Assembly (NCBI GenBank): GCA_013289825.1
Contig: JABCZF010000001.1
Coordinates: forward strand, 248,001-312,000
Origin: Acidobacteriota bacterium
GTDB taxonomy: Bacteria > Acidobacteriota > Terriglobia > Acidiferrales > UBA7541
Length of the DNA: 64,000 nt
Direction of reading: 5' to 3'
The translations under genes and the position numbers were made by a program. Shown piece by piece: positions 20,336-29,750 of this stretch (within the stretch, counting starts at the first letter, position 1; each line of letters starts with the position of its first letter). The notes below the pieces were generated by a model. It did not search any database and was not told the DNA's origin. It saw only the letters and a program-made list of their open reading frames with translations.

Positions 20336-23107
20336 CTAGAAGTGGAAGCCCAGCTCGACGGTTTCGGTGCGCGGTGTAACATAGTGCGTGCCGCTGAATG
20401 TGGAAAAGAAGTTATACAGCGCGGTCTTATTCATCAGATTGATAACCGTGAAGCGCAAGCTCCATTTGTAGCGGTCGCCGTGGAAAAGATCGTCCTGGCC
20501 TACGCTGGCGTCAAACAGGCTGCGCGGGGCAATGCGCTGCGGATTGTGATCGTCGTTTTCCTTTCCGGGCGCCGGTATCTTGATGAGTGTTGATCCAAAT
20601 GTGGCCGCAGGACAGGAAACAAGGGCAGCTCCCGTGGGGCTTGGAGCAGCAGGCTGGCCGTTGCAGGTGAGCCCGGCCTGAAACTCCTGGTCAGCAGTCA
20701 GCGGCAATCCGGTGAGATTGTTAATCAGCAGTACCGTCGGGACTCCATTGACGGTAGCCGTCGAAAAACCACACGTGGCAGTGGGCGCGAAGCACGGCAC
20801 GGCCCCGGCCACAAGCCCGTTGTCGTATCTCCAGTTAAACCCGACCCACGGCCCGCGCTTCCAAGGCTGGTATTGCAGGTGCGTCGTTTGATTGAATTTC
20901 TCGTCGTGATCGATGCGGAAGACGCCAGGCGCGGGCAAAAAGGGTACGCCGCCGACTTGCACGGGGAAATAGCGGGCGGCAACGCCCGATAGGACCACGA
21001 GTCCCGTGAAACCGTGGAAGTTCGGCACGCTTACGCGCACCGCATATCCCGGAATCTTCGAGTTGTGCCAGGCAATCGGGAACGCGAGGGGTGAAGCCGC
21101 CACGACACCAAAGTCGAAGGCGTTGTGTGTGTACTTCCAGAGGTACTCGGCGTCGATCACCAGAAACTTCCCGAAGGCTTGTTCCAGGCCCGCGTGGAAT
21201 TCATTGCGCCAGCCTGGATGAATCAGCCCCGAGACGCATGGTGTATTCGGCGGCGGCACCAAGACGGCGATCACCGGAATACTGCATCCGGTATTGGCAA
21301 TCGCTATATTTTCGTTGAACGGGGTTTCCATGGTTCGCGCGTAAGACAAGCGAAGCACCGTGCTGCTCGGCTTGAAGTTGTAGGCCACTCCAACGCGAGG
21401 CTCCGCTTGGCGGTCGCCGACGAACCCGTTGTAAAGATCCCCGCGAATGCCAAGGTTGAAGGACCAGTTTCCCTTGGTGATCGTGTCTTGGACGTAGAGA
21501 GAGGTTTCCTTCACGTCTGTGTGGCCGTGAAACAAGAAGGGCTTTCCCCCTTGCGTCAGGTCCACCGTTGCCAGCGTCTGGCAGGGACCGACTTCGTTTG
21601 GCTGCAAAGCATTCCCACAGTTAAAAAACGTACCCGGGTTGGCGGAGTTCGGAATGGGGTTGCCATTGGCATCCAGTTGATTAAACAAACCCGAGAAACC
21701 CGGATCGACGGTGGCCAGGGTGTCGTTCTCGGTCAGAAACCAGTGTTGAAACGTGATTCCGGCTTTTATGTTGTGGATCCCCTTCACGTAAGAGATGTCC
21801 GAGCGCACACCCACGTTGGTAAGTTTCCGGTCTTGCCCAATTGTCTGGGCCTGCAGACCAGGAGAAAAATCCGCAAACGGATCTCCGCTCGGGTAGAAGT
21901 TGAACTGGTCTTTTCGCATGAAACCGCCGAGCGTGAACACCGCCTTTGAGCTGATCAGGTGCGTCCAGGTCGGGGCGACGTTGTAGGTCTTGATCTGCGA
22001 GCGCTGATCTGTGGGGCCCAAGGGGGCGCCATTCACCGGGTTGACGGCCACGCCCGCCGCGTTGCAGATGAATCCTGCGCTGCAGGTGTGTAATTGTTGG
22101 TCCCAGGTATTGGGATTTTGAAACCAGGAACGCGTAAAACCAAAATTCACGTGGATCGTATCCGCGCCGGCCACTTGATAGTCCACGCGATCGAACAAGT
22201 TCTCCTGATTTCCCTTATCATGCAGCACGGCGACTTCTGGTCCATCAAGGAATCGGCCGCTGTTCAAGCCGTTCAGAGCTATAAAGTTCCCCCACTTCTG
22301 GCCCCCATAAGCGAGATTTACTCCAACGTTGGCGGTACCAAAGCTACCGTAGCTGGTGTATACCCTCCCGGTTGGGGTAGTTACTCCCAGACCCGAGCGC
22401 GTCGTCACCTTGATCACGATGCTCGTCTTGTCGCCAAATTCAGCGGGCGGTGCGCCGGAGATGACCTCCAGCGACTGAATGGAATCCGTGGGAATTTGAT
22501 TAGAAAACACCTTGCTCTGTTGATCGGAGATGGGCTGGTTGTCTACCGAAAACGAGTTTTGCGCGTGGTCCCCCATTCCGTGGAAAAGGCCGTTCGAGTC
22601 TGCCGCGATTCCCGGCGTCACCAGTGTGACCAGCGAGCTCACCCCCGAGCTCATGCTCCCCAGCGGCAGGCGGTCGGTGATCGCTTGGTCCACGTCGGTG
22701 TGAAAGGTGGAATCATTCTCCACGAGGTCCCCGCCGTTAGCCTCAACCTTGACAGTCTCCGCAGCTGCTCCGATCTTCAGGCCGATCTGCAGGTTCGCGG
22801 GAACCGTCGAGCGCACATCTACGTCTTGCATGTAGGAGGCAAACCCGGTCGCTATGACGACCAGATGGTACGGGTTGAACGGCACGTTCGTGAAATGGAA
22901 GCTGCCGTCGCTCCCGGTGGTTGTCTCCCGCTTAAAACCGCTGACTGGGTTGGAGACTTCCACAGTGGCGTTCACCACTACCCCACCCGAAGAATCCTTG
23001 ACGACCCCTTCAATCGATCCCGAATTCCCCTGCTGCGCCCAGCCGGGCGCCGCTGAAAAGAACAACACTAGTGCCAAAATCGAATAACTCCCCAAACGCT
23101 TTAACAT
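20336..23107 (-). CDS. TonB-dependent receptor with carboxypeptidase-regulatory-like domain
   Basis: The 923-residue outer-membrane receptor has a signal peptide (YSILALVLFFSAAPGWAQ). The carboxypeptidase-regulatory-like domain at about 30-115 contains GSIEGVVKDSSGGVVVNATVEV and SFHFTNVPFNPYHLVVIATGF. The plug region contains QNSFSVDNQPISDQQS and SIQSLEVISGAPPAEFGDKTSIVIKVTTRSG, then the barrel follows, ending in an aromatic strand (ETVELGFHF). The C-terminal F is the usual outer-membrane assembly signal. The MarR gene lies downstream in the same direction, 60 bases from its stop, suggesting a shared transcript or local regulation. Substrate unknown. Confidence 0.9.
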   Translation of the reverse strand: MLKRLGSYSILALVLFFSAAPGWAQQGNSGSIEGVVKDSSGGVVVNATVEVSNPVSGFKRETTTGSDGSFHFTNVPFNPYHLVVIATGFASYMQDVDVRSTVPANLQIGLKIGAAAETVKVEANGGDLVENDSTFHTDVDQAITDRLPLGSMSSGVSSLVTLVTPGIAADSNGLFHGMGDHAQNSFSVDNQPISDQQSKVFSNQIPTDSIQSLEVISGAPPAEFGDKTSIVIKVTTRSGLGVTTPTGRVYTSYGSFGTANVGVNLAYGGQKWGNFIALNGLNSGRFLDGPEVAVLHDKGNQENLFDRVDYQVAGADTIHVNFGFTRSWFQNPNTWDQQLHTCSAGFICNAAGVAVNPVNGAPLGPTDQRSQIKTYNVAPTWTHLISSKAVFTLGGFMRKDQFNFYPSGDPFADFSPGLQAQTIGQDRKLTNVGVRSDISYVKGIHNIKAGITFQHWFLTENDTLATVDPGFSGLFNQLDANGNPIPNSANPGTFFNCGNALQPNEVGPCQTLATVDLTQGGKPFLFHGHTDVKETSLYVQDTITKGNWSFNLGIRGDLYNGFVGDRQAEPRVGVAYNFKPSSTVLRLSYARTMETPFNENIAIANTGCSIPVIAVLVPPPNTPCVSGLIHPGWRNEFHAGLEQAFGKFLVIDAEYLWKYTHNAFDFGVVAASPLAFPIAWHNSKIPGYAVRVSVPNFHGFTGLVVLSGVAARYFPVQVGGVPFLPAPGVFRIDHDEKFNQTTHLQYQPWKRGPWVGFNWRYDNGLVAGAVPCFAPTATCGFSTATVNGVPTVLLINNLTGLPLTADQEFQAGLTCNGQPAAPSPTGAALVSCPAATFGSTLIKIPAPGKENDDHNPQRIAPRSLFDASVGQDDLFHGDRYKWSLRFTVINLMNKTALYNFFSTFSGTHYVTPRTETVELGFHF

Positions 23108-23129
23108 TTTTTCTCCATCCCTTTGCGGG

Positions 23130-23143
23130 TTATCTAGCTAGAT
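23130..23143. promoter_or_regulatory. Palindromic operator candidate upstream of TonB receptor
   Basis: The perfect 12-base palindrome ATCTAGCTAGAT (23132-23143), preceded by TT, lies 25 bases upstream of the receptor start. It shares TTATCTAG with the site before the MarR gene. This is a plausible MarR target; no binding data are available from sequence alone. Confidence 0.35.
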
Positions 23144-23236
23144 CTGTGGATAGAGGCCGCCTGAAAATGTGGCGGTGGCGCTGGCCCAGGTATGAGTCAG
23201 CACACGGTGGCGCGATTCGCTAGCAGGAGATGGAAA

Positions 23237-23536
23237 CTACGCGGAAGGAGGCGCGCGAGAAGCGCGGTGAAGAGAAAACGAATTGCTCGGCGCAGCATGC
23301 TGCGGGAGCGAAGAAGATCTTGCGATCAGCTCGGGGACAGCGACGAGGTCGAGTGCCGCCGCAGCCAGCACCGGCGCATGCAGCGACTGACAGATGTGGC
23401 AAGCGGTCTCCGGACCATTGGTGTGTTGGTGGAGCAGGCTCCCGCCCGCCGCGAAATACAGCAGCACGGCGCAGGCCAACACGGCCACCGTCCGGCGCAT
23501 GCTTGTCCGTCCAAAAATAGTCCTACCCAGTTGCAT
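23237..23536 (-). CDS. Small exported Cys/His-rich protein (putative metal-linked)
   Basis: The 99-residue product starts at the ATG at 23536, just after GGGGAGG (an internal ATG at 23500 is the alternative). It has a basic start, a hydrophobic signal (VAVLACAVLLYFAAGG), then HQH, a CHICQSLH motif and ALDLVAVP. The divergent gene at 23664 has the same layout (CQLC, TLDLAVVP, and an APP tail), so the two look like diverged paralogues. The last 25 codons overlap the palindromic repeat core at 23290 and may be a recent extension. Small CxxC/His exported proteins often accompany metal efflux operons, which fits the czc-type genes next door. No family name can be given. Confidence 0.5.
   Translation of the reverse strand: MQLGRTIFGRTSMRRTVAVLACAVLLYFAAGGSLLHQHTNGPETACHICQSLHAPVLAAAALDLVAVPELIARSSSLPQHAAPSNSFSLHRASRAPPSA
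23290..23304. repeat. Core of the interspersed palindrome, third copy
   Basis: GCGCAGCATGCTGCG matches the centre of the palindromes at 4260 and 6986. Here it falls inside the 3' part of a small coding frame and supplies codons for QHAA. Confidence 0.6.
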
Positions 23537-23663
23537 GACCTCCCCGTTAGCGTAACACCTTTGACGCTCCAGCCAGCAGAATGGGTGCAAAAAGTTGACC
23601 CCTATCCTATTCCGTTGCTTGACCCCGCAACCATTCCGGCCTAAGCTTCGTCTTAGTACGAGG

Positions 23664-23939
23664 ATGTTCGCTAATCCCTACAGGACGCGTGTCTGTGCTC
23701 TGCTGCTCGGAATCATCTTTCTGGCGGCGCAATTCCACTTTTGTGCCGATCTGAATTCCGGCCCCAGTGGTTCGCATCCTTGTCAGCTTTGTTCTACGGC
23801 GGGCTGCGCCGTCACGACCGAGACTCTCGATCTGGCCGTCGTTCCGGTAGTCGACCGGATCGAAGTTTTCGCGAAAATTCTCTCTCCCTCTGTAGAAGTC
23901 CAGCGCCGAACCTCTCCTCGCGCGCCTCCGGCTCTGTAG
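23664..23939 (+). CDS. Small exported Cys-rich protein heading the efflux operon
   Basis: The 91-residue product begins MFANPYRTRVCALLLGIIFLAAQFHFC, a signal peptide or membrane anchor, then HPCQLC, GCAV and TLDLAVVP, ending SPRAPPAL. It parallels the divergent 99-residue protein at 23237. It ends 83 bases before the TolC-like gene, so it is probably the first gene of the efflux transcript. The ATG at 23664 is preceded directly by GAGG; a TTG at 23595 would lengthen it by 23 residues. Metal binding is inferred from CxxC and operon position only. Confidence 0.5.
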   Translation: MFANPYRTRVCALLLGIIFLAAQFHFCADLNSGPSGSHPCQLCSTAGCAVTTETLDLAVVPVVDRIEVFAKILSPSVEVQRRTSPRAPPAL

Positions 23940-24022
23940 TTCTCCGTTTTTCTCCATTTAGGCCCTTCCACCATAACTGCAGCGACCCGTCCCATCGTCT
24001 TGGACCGTAGAGGAGTATCAAC

Positions 24023-25354
24023 ATGATGAAGAAAGGAACGGCATTGGCCACCGCGCTTTTGGCCCTGCCTCTCTCGGTGCTGGCCCAGCAAACCCCAACG
24101 CCTGCTCCGCCGGCCTCTCCCGCACAGGCTGGGCCCCCGCGCGCGGATACCACGCAACCCCCGCCCACACGCGTCGCTCTGGACGAAGCCATTCGTCTTG
24201 CTTTACAGCACAATCACGCTTTGCTCGCAGCCCGCTCGACCATCCTGCAAAATCAAGCCCAGGAAATCACCGCCAATCTTCGCCCTAATCCCACGTTGTC
24301 GTGGGATACGCAGTTCCTTCCCCTTTTCCAACCCAGCAACTTTACCGCGGATTACTTCGAAAACCAGGCGCAGTTCGACCTGGGCATTGGTTACCTTTTC
24401 GAGCGCGGCAGAAAGCGTCAGCATCGCTTGCAAGCCGCTAAAGATCAGACCGCCGTTACTCGTGCTCAAGTGACCGACAACGAGCGCCAGCTCACTTTTA
24501 ATGTCTCCCAACAATTCGTTAACGTTTTGCTCGCGCAATCCACCCTCGATCTCGCCCAGCAGGACTACGACAGCTTTCAGAAGACGGTTGATATCAGCGA
24601 GTCCCGCTTTAAAGTCGGCGACATGAGCGAAGGGGACTTGCTCAAAATCAAATTGCAATTGCTGCAATTCCAGGCGGATGTTTTTGCCGCCAGGCTCTCC
24701 AAAGTCCAGGCGTTGGCCTCTCTCCGCCAGTTCCTCGGATTCGAATCCGTCCCCGACAATTATGACGTTGAGGGCGCTCTCGACTACCAACCCGTGCACG
24801 CAGGTCTCGACGATTTGAAGGCGCTGGCCCTTCGCACCCGCCCGGATCTCCAGGCTGCCCATTTGGGCGTAACCGCTGCTCATAGCCAGGAGTCACTCGC
24901 GGAGGCCAACGGCAAGCGCGACTTGAACGTCACTTTTGATTACACGCACACCGCGGGCGTCAACAGCGGCGCCTTCTTCTTCAATATCGATATCCCCATT
25001 TTCGACCGCAATCAAGGCGAAATCGCCCGCACCCGTTACGCCATTACGCAATTCCAGGAATTGCAAAATGAAGCCGCCCAGCAAGTCCTCACCGACGTCG
25101 TCGACGCCTTCGAGGCACTGCACTCCAACGATCAAATCATTCAGCTGTACCGCGGCGGTTACGTCGACCAGGCCCAGAAATCCCGCGACATCACCGAGTA
25201 CGCTTACAGAAAGGGTGCCGCCAGTCTGCTCGATTTTCTCGATTCCGAGCGCACCTACCGGGCCAACCAACTTGCCTACCGCCAGGCGCTCGCCAGCTAT
25301 ATGACCGCGCTCGAACAGATGCGCCAAGCCGTGGGAACGAGGAATCTGCCATGA
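24023..25354 (+). CDS. czcC: TolC-family outer-membrane efflux protein (CzcC-type)
   Basis: The 443-residue outer-membrane channel belongs to a tripartite heavy-metal efflux pump. There is a good ribosome site (AGGAG) and a signal peptide (ATALLALPLSVLAQQ), then a Pro/Ala-rich linker. Two OEP repeats follow: LDEAIRLALQHNHALLAARSTI...RPNPTLSW and, in the second half, ALALRTRPDLQAAHLGVTAAHSQ with SLLDFLDSERTYRANQLAYRQALASYMTALEQM. Those helical hairpins form the trans-periplasmic barrel. The next gene overlaps by ATGA. Metal specificity cannot be read from this subunit. Confidence 0.92.
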   Translation: MMKKGTALATALLALPLSVLAQQTPTPAPPASPAQAGPPRADTTQPPPTRVALDEAIRLALQHNHALLAARSTILQNQAQEITANLRPNPTLSWDTQFLPLFQPSNFTADYFENQAQFDLGIGYLFERGRKRQHRLQAAKDQTAVTRAQVTDNERQLTFNVSQQFVNVLLAQSTLDLAQQDYDSFQKTVDISESRFKVGDMSEGDLLKIKLQLLQFQADVFAARLSKVQALASLRQFLGFESVPDNYDVEGALDYQPVHAGLDDLKALALRTRPDLQAAHLGVTAAHSQESLAEANGKRDLNVTFDYTHTAGVNSGAFFFNIDIPIFDRNQGEIARTRYAITQFQELQNEAAQQVLTDVVDAFEALHSNDQIIQLYRGGYVDQAQKSRDITEYAYRKGAASLLDFLDSERTYRANQLAYRQALASYMTALEQMRQAVGTRNLP

Positions 25355-26544
25355 GTTCAAAGACCCAGTTTCGTATGCTGACTTTTCCGGCCTCGGCTAT
25401 CGCTACCGGCTTTCTCATGGCTTCGCTGGCCGGCTGCGGTGCCGGCGATCCCGAGTCCAAGATGACTTCCTATTCCGGGAGCGAATCGAAAGCGGAAACC
25501 GCCGAACTGTTTACCGTTCCTCAGGACCAGATGGCCAATGTCCAGGTGGTGTCGGTCGAAAAAGCAGCCCTCCGTCGCGTTCTTCGGCTCACCGGCGCAG
25601 TGGCCTACAACGCCTTCAAGACCACGCCGGTTTTCGCGGCCATAGGAGGCCCCGTCCGTGAGCTCCTCGTCACGCCCGGCGAAACCGTCCACGCCGGCCA
25701 GCCGCTCCTCACCGTCAACAGCCCGGACTACTCTGCGGCGCGCTCCGCTTTCCTCAAAGCCCACACGGCTTTTCTCCTCGCGGACAAGTTCTACGCCCGT
25801 GCGCAGGACCTCCTAAGTCATGGCGCCATTGCCGAAGCCGATTTTCAGACCGCCGAATCCACGCGCAACCAGGCTCAGGCGGACCTCCAATCGAGCGAAG
25901 ACGCTCTTCGTGTTCTGGGCATCAACGATCCCGAATCTCTCGAGAAGAGTCCGCCAAAAACCACTTCGCAAGTTCCCGTTCTCGCTCCTGTCAGTGGAGA
26001 AGTTGTCGAACGCCTCGTGGGCCCCGGCCAATTGCTTCAGGCTGGCACCACACAAGTCTTCACCATCTCGGACATGAGCACGGTTTGGGTTCTCGTCAAC
26101 GTCTACCAGGGGGAAGTCGCCTACGTGCGCCCGGGAGACGGCGTGGACATCACCACCGACGCCTATCCCGACACGTTTCACGGGAAAATTTCCTACATCG
26201 CCCCTGCGCTGGATCCCAACACTCGCACCCTGCAAGCTCGCATCGTTACGGAAAACCCCGGCAATAAGTTAAAGAAGGACATGTACGTCACCGCAACCGT
26301 CAATGCCGGTGCCATCGCCAATGCTCTGACGGTTCCAGACGCGGCCGTTCTACATGACACCGAAAACCAGCCCTTCGTGTACGTGCAGTCCTCCGCGAAA
26401 CAAAACGAATTCGCGCGCCGCTTGGTTCAGCTCGGGGACAGCCACAGCGGACGGACGCAGGTTACTGATGGCTTGAAGGAAGGCGAGCACGTGGTCGGCG
26501 ACGGCAGCCTCTTTTTGCAGTTCAAGAATTCTTTGCAGCACTAA
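25351..26544 (+). CDS. czcB: Periplasmic adaptor (membrane fusion) subunit of RND efflux pump
   Basis: The 397-residue adaptor has a lipoprotein signal with lipobox LAGC (Cys29). The barrel-sandwich/lipoyl part shows TPVFAAIGGPVRELLVTPGETVHAGQPLLTVNSPDYSAAR, an alpha-hairpin (about 125-190) and the returning VPVLAPVSGEVVERLVGPGQLLQAGT. The beta-barrel region includes VWVLVNVYQGEVAYVRPGD and the family motif GKISYIAPALDPNTRTLQARIVTENPGNKLKKDMYV. It connects the RND pump to the TolC partner. Its start overlaps the previous stop (ATGA), and 27 bases separate it from the pump gene. Confidence 0.93.
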   Translation: MSSKTQFRMLTFPASAIATGFLMASLAGCGAGDPESKMTSYSGSESKAETAELFTVPQDQMANVQVVSVEKAALRRVLRLTGAVAYNAFKTTPVFAAIGGPVRELLVTPGETVHAGQPLLTVNSPDYSAARSAFLKAHTAFLLADKFYARAQDLLSHGAIAEADFQTAESTRNQAQADLQSSEDALRVLGINDPESLEKSPPKTTSQVPVLAPVSGEVVERLVGPGQLLQAGTTQVFTISDMSTVWVLVNVYQGEVAYVRPGDGVDITTDAYPDTFHGKISYIAPALDPNTRTLQARIVTENPGNKLKKDMYVTATVNAGAIANALTVPDAAVLHDTENQPFVYVQSSAKQNEFARRLVQLGDSHSGRTQVTDGLKEGEHVVGDGSLFLQFKNSLQH

Positions 26545-26571
26545 CGGGAGACGCGTCTTAGAGAAATCACG

Positions 26572-29500
26572 ATGATCCATCGCATTGTCCAATTCGCTCT
26601 CCGCCAGCGGTTCCTCGTACTGATGATCACCCTGTTGATGATCGTCGCCGGCGCCGAATCCTTCCGGCGCATGCCTGTCGACGCCTACCCCGATCTTTCT
26701 CCCCCCATGGTCGAACTGATCACCCAGTGGCCCGGGCACGCGGCTGAAGAAGTCGAGCGCCTCACTACTCTTCCGCTCGAATTGGCCATGAATGGTTCAC
26801 CCCATCTCGTCGTCATGCGCTCCATCTCGCTCTACGGTCTCTCCGATGTTCGTTTGACGTTTGACGAAGGCGTCGATCCCTACTTCGCTCGACAAATCGT
26901 TTTCCAGCGCCTCAGCGACGCCTCCCTTCCCACGGGTGTCACTCCCAGCATGGCCCCGCTCTTCAGTCCCAGCGGCCTCGTCTATCGCTACGTGCTCGAA
27001 AGTCCAGATCGTTCCCCCATGGAGCTTCACACCTTCGAAGCTTGGATTATCGAGCGCGCCTATCGCAGCGTCCCCGGCGTAGCCGACGACTCCGGCTTCG
27101 GCGGACCCACCATGGAGTACCACGTCCTGCTCGACCCCGTTAAGCTCTACAACTATCACCTCCCCGTCGTGCAGGTGCTCAACGCCTTGACCGCCAACAA
27201 CGCCAACACCGGCGGCGGCTTCTACTCCCAGGGCGGCCAGTTTTACTATGTCCGGGGTCTCGGGCTCGTCAAGACCACGGAAGACATCGGCGAAGTCGTT
27301 GTCGGCAGCGGCAACGGCGTGCCCATTCGCGTCAAAGACATCGGCCGCGTGGTCATCGGGAACGCCCCGCGCCTCGGCATTTTCGGTTTCCAGGACAAAG
27401 GGAAAGACAACCCCGACGCCGTCGAAGGCGTCATCCTCATGCGCCGCGGTGAGCAGACGCAAAATGTCCTCGAAGGCGTCGAGAAAAAGACCGTGGAGAT
27501 CAATCGGGATCTTCTCCCGCCCGACGTCAAAGTTCGCCCTTACTATGATCGTAGCGATCTCGTCAAAGTCACCACCGACACCGTCGAATGGAATCTTTTG
27601 CGCGGCATGGCGCTGGTTCTCATCGTGCTCATCTTTTTTCTCGTCAGTATCCGTGCTGCCGTAATTACCGCGCTCACCGTTCCTCTCGCTCTGCTCTTTG
27701 CCTTTATCTTTCTCCACGCCACTGGCGAAGCCGCTAACCTGCTGTCCATCGGCGCCATCGATTTCGGCATCATCATCGACGGCACCATCGTCATGGTTGA
27801 GAATATCTACCGCGAGCTCAGCCTTCGCCACGGCCAGGAATACAAACTCAACGACGTCATCCTCGCCGCCGCTCGCGATGTCGATCGCCCCATTTTCTAT
27901 TCCGTCGCCGTGATCATCGCCGGTTATCTCCCCATCTACGCACTCACCGGTCCCGCCGGAAAGCTTTTCCATCCCATGGCGGACACCATGGCTTTTGCCC
28001 TGGTCGGCGCCCTGCTCCTCACGCTGACCCTGGTTCCCGTTTTGGCCTCCTACTGGTTCCAGAGCGGCGTCCAGGAAAAACCCAATCGTATTTTCGACCG
28101 CGTCCGCGACGGTTACGGCAAGCGCCTCGAGTGGTGTCTCAACAAACCGAAGCTGACTCTTTTCGTTGTCACTCTTATTTTTTGCGGAACTCTTCTCCTG
28201 CTTCCCTTCATCGGCGGAGAATTCTTGCCCCATCTCGACGAAGGTGCTCTTTGGGTTCGCGCCACCATGCCGTACACGATTTCTTTTGAAGAAGCTGCCA
28301 AATTCGCTCCGCAGGTTCGCGACATACTCTCGAAGTACCCGCAGGTCACCGTGGTTGGCTCGGAGCTTGGCCGCCCCGATGACGGCACTGACCCCACGGG
28401 CTTTTTCAATTGTGAGTTTTATATTGGCTTGAAGCCCTACGACGACGCTTCGTGGAAATCCGGATCCATTCACACCAAGGAACAACTCAGCCGCGACATC
28501 GATAAGAAGCTCGAATCCTACCCCGGCGTCATTTTCAACTTTACCCAGCCCGCCGAAGACGCCGTCGATGAAGCTCTAACCGGTCTCAAGTCTTCGCTAG
28601 CCGTCAAAATCTTTGGTCCGGATCTCGATGTCCTCGAGAAAAAAGCCGTCGAGATTCGCAATGCTCTCGACAAAACGCCTGGTTTCAAGGAACTTACCGT
28701 CGTTCGTGAGCTAGGCCAGCCCAGCCTGCTCATTAACGCCGATCGCGCCAAAATCGCCCGCTACGGCATCAATGTCGCCGACGTCGAAGCAGTCGTGCAA
28801 GCCGCCGTCGGCGGACAAGCCGCCACGCAGGTCATTCAGGGCGAAAAACTTTTCGACCTGGTTGTGCGCATGGAGCCTCAGTACCGCTCCAGCGTACGCG
28901 CCATCGGCGATCTCCTCGTTCCCGCTCCTGCTGGACAGCAGATTCCTCTCTCCGAACTCGCCAGCATCAAGGAAAGCACCGGCGCTTCCTTCATCTATCG
29001 CGAAAACAATTCCCGCTACATCGGCATTCAGTTTTCCGTGGAAGGCCGCAATCTCGAAGGTACGGTCAACGCCGGCCAGGCGGCCGTCAAAAAAGCCGTC
29101 ACGCTTCCAGACGGCTACCACCTCGATTGGGGCGGTGAATACAGCGAACTGCTCGAAGCCAAGTCGCAATTCCTGGTCATCGGCCCGCTCGCTCTGCTGC
29201 TGATCTTTATGATTCTTTTCGCTCTCTACGGCAACTTCAAATTCCCCATCACCATCGCTCTAGGGGTCATCTTGACCGAGCCCGTCGGCGCGCTCATCGC
29301 TCTCAAGCTTACCCACACGCCCATCAGCGTCTCGAGCATCCTCGGTTTGCTGGCTCTTCTCGGCGTCTCCGTCGAAACTGCGGTCATCCTCGTCAGCTAC
29401 ATCAACAAGCTTCGCCTGGAAGGCAAAACCGTCCGCGACGCCACTCTCGAAGCCTCGCTTCTTCGCCTTCGCCCCATCATGATGACCGCTCTCGTAGCTT

Positions 29501-29670
29501 GTCTCGGACTGCTTCCCGCCGCCATCTCCACCGGCGTGGGCAGCGACACGCAAAAACCCTTCGCCATAGTCGTTGTCGCCGGCCTGGTCTCCCGCCTGGT
29601 CCTCGGCTTCTTCGTCAACCCCGTCCTCTACGAAATCGTAGCCCGCGATGGCGACGTCCTCCAGGTCTGA
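26572..29670 (+). CDS. czcA: Heavy-metal RND efflux pump (CzcA/CusA type)
   Basis: The 1032-residue inner-membrane proton antiporter starts MIHRIVQFALRQRFLVLMITLLMIVAGAESF, with MPVDAYPDLSPPMVELITQWPGHAAEEVERLTTLPLE, the HME-family signature. TM4 has IDFGIIIDGTIVMVEN with Asp397 and Asp403, matching the proton-relay pair (Asp402/408) of CzcA. The second half repeats the fold (LALLLIFMILFALYGNFK, LLALLGVSVETAVILVSYIN). Length and domain duplication are normal. No methionine-triad reading was attempted, so divalent (Zn/Co/Cd/Ni) versus monovalent (Cu/Ag) export is undecided. Confidence 0.95.
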   Translation: MIHRIVQFALRQRFLVLMITLLMIVAGAESFRRMPVDAYPDLSPPMVELITQWPGHAAEEVERLTTLPLELAMNGSPHLVVMRSISLYGLSDVRLTFDEGVDPYFARQIVFQRLSDASLPTGVTPSMAPLFSPSGLVYRYVLESPDRSPMELHTFEAWIIERAYRSVPGVADDSGFGGPTMEYHVLLDPVKLYNYHLPVVQVLNALTANNANTGGGFYSQGGQFYYVRGLGLVKTTEDIGEVVVGSGNGVPIRVKDIGRVVIGNAPRLGIFGFQDKGKDNPDAVEGVILMRRGEQTQNVLEGVEKKTVEINRDLLPPDVKVRPYYDRSDLVKVTTDTVEWNLLRGMALVLIVLIFFLVSIRAAVITALTVPLALLFAFIFLHATGEAANLLSIGAIDFGIIIDGTIVMVENIYRELSLRHGQEYKLNDVILAAARDVDRPIFYSVAVIIAGYLPIYALTGPAGKLFHPMADTMAFALVGALLLTLTLVPVLASYWFQSGVQEKPNRIFDRVRDGYGKRLEWCLNKPKLTLFVVTLIFCGTLLLLPFIGGEFLPHLDEGALWVRATMPYTISFEEAAKFAPQVRDILSKYPQVTVVGSELGRPDDGTDPTGFFNCEFYIGLKPYDDASWKSGSIHTKEQLSRDIDKKLESYPGVIFNFTQPAEDAVDEALTGLKSSLAVKIFGPDLDVLEKKAVEIRNALDKTPGFKELTVVRELGQPSLLINADRAKIARYGINVADVEAVVQAAVGGQAATQVIQGEKLFDLVVRMEPQYRSSVRAIGDLLVPAPAGQQIPLSELASIKESTGASFIYRENNSRYIGIQFSVEGRNLEGTVNAGQAAVKKAVTLPDGYHLDWGGEYSELLEAKSQFLVIGPLALLLIFMILFALYGNFKFPITIALGVILTEPVGALIALKLTHTPISVSSILGLLALLGVSVETAVILVSYINKLRLEGKTVRDATLEASLLRLRPIMMTALVACLGLLPAAISTGVGSDTQKPFAIVVVAGLVSRLVLGFFVNPVLYEIVARDGDVLQV

Positions 29671-29750
29671 CGCACCTGGTCTGGTTTCATGAGCTGATAG
29701 GGATGGAACTTGCCCCACTCGTTGAGGCGATGCGGCGCAGTGAGGCCGAT

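Noticed and set aside
26797..28485. A 562-codon minus-strand open frame inside the RND pump gene
   Set aside because: Acidic low-complexity shadow caused by codon bias in the opposite strand; no family features.
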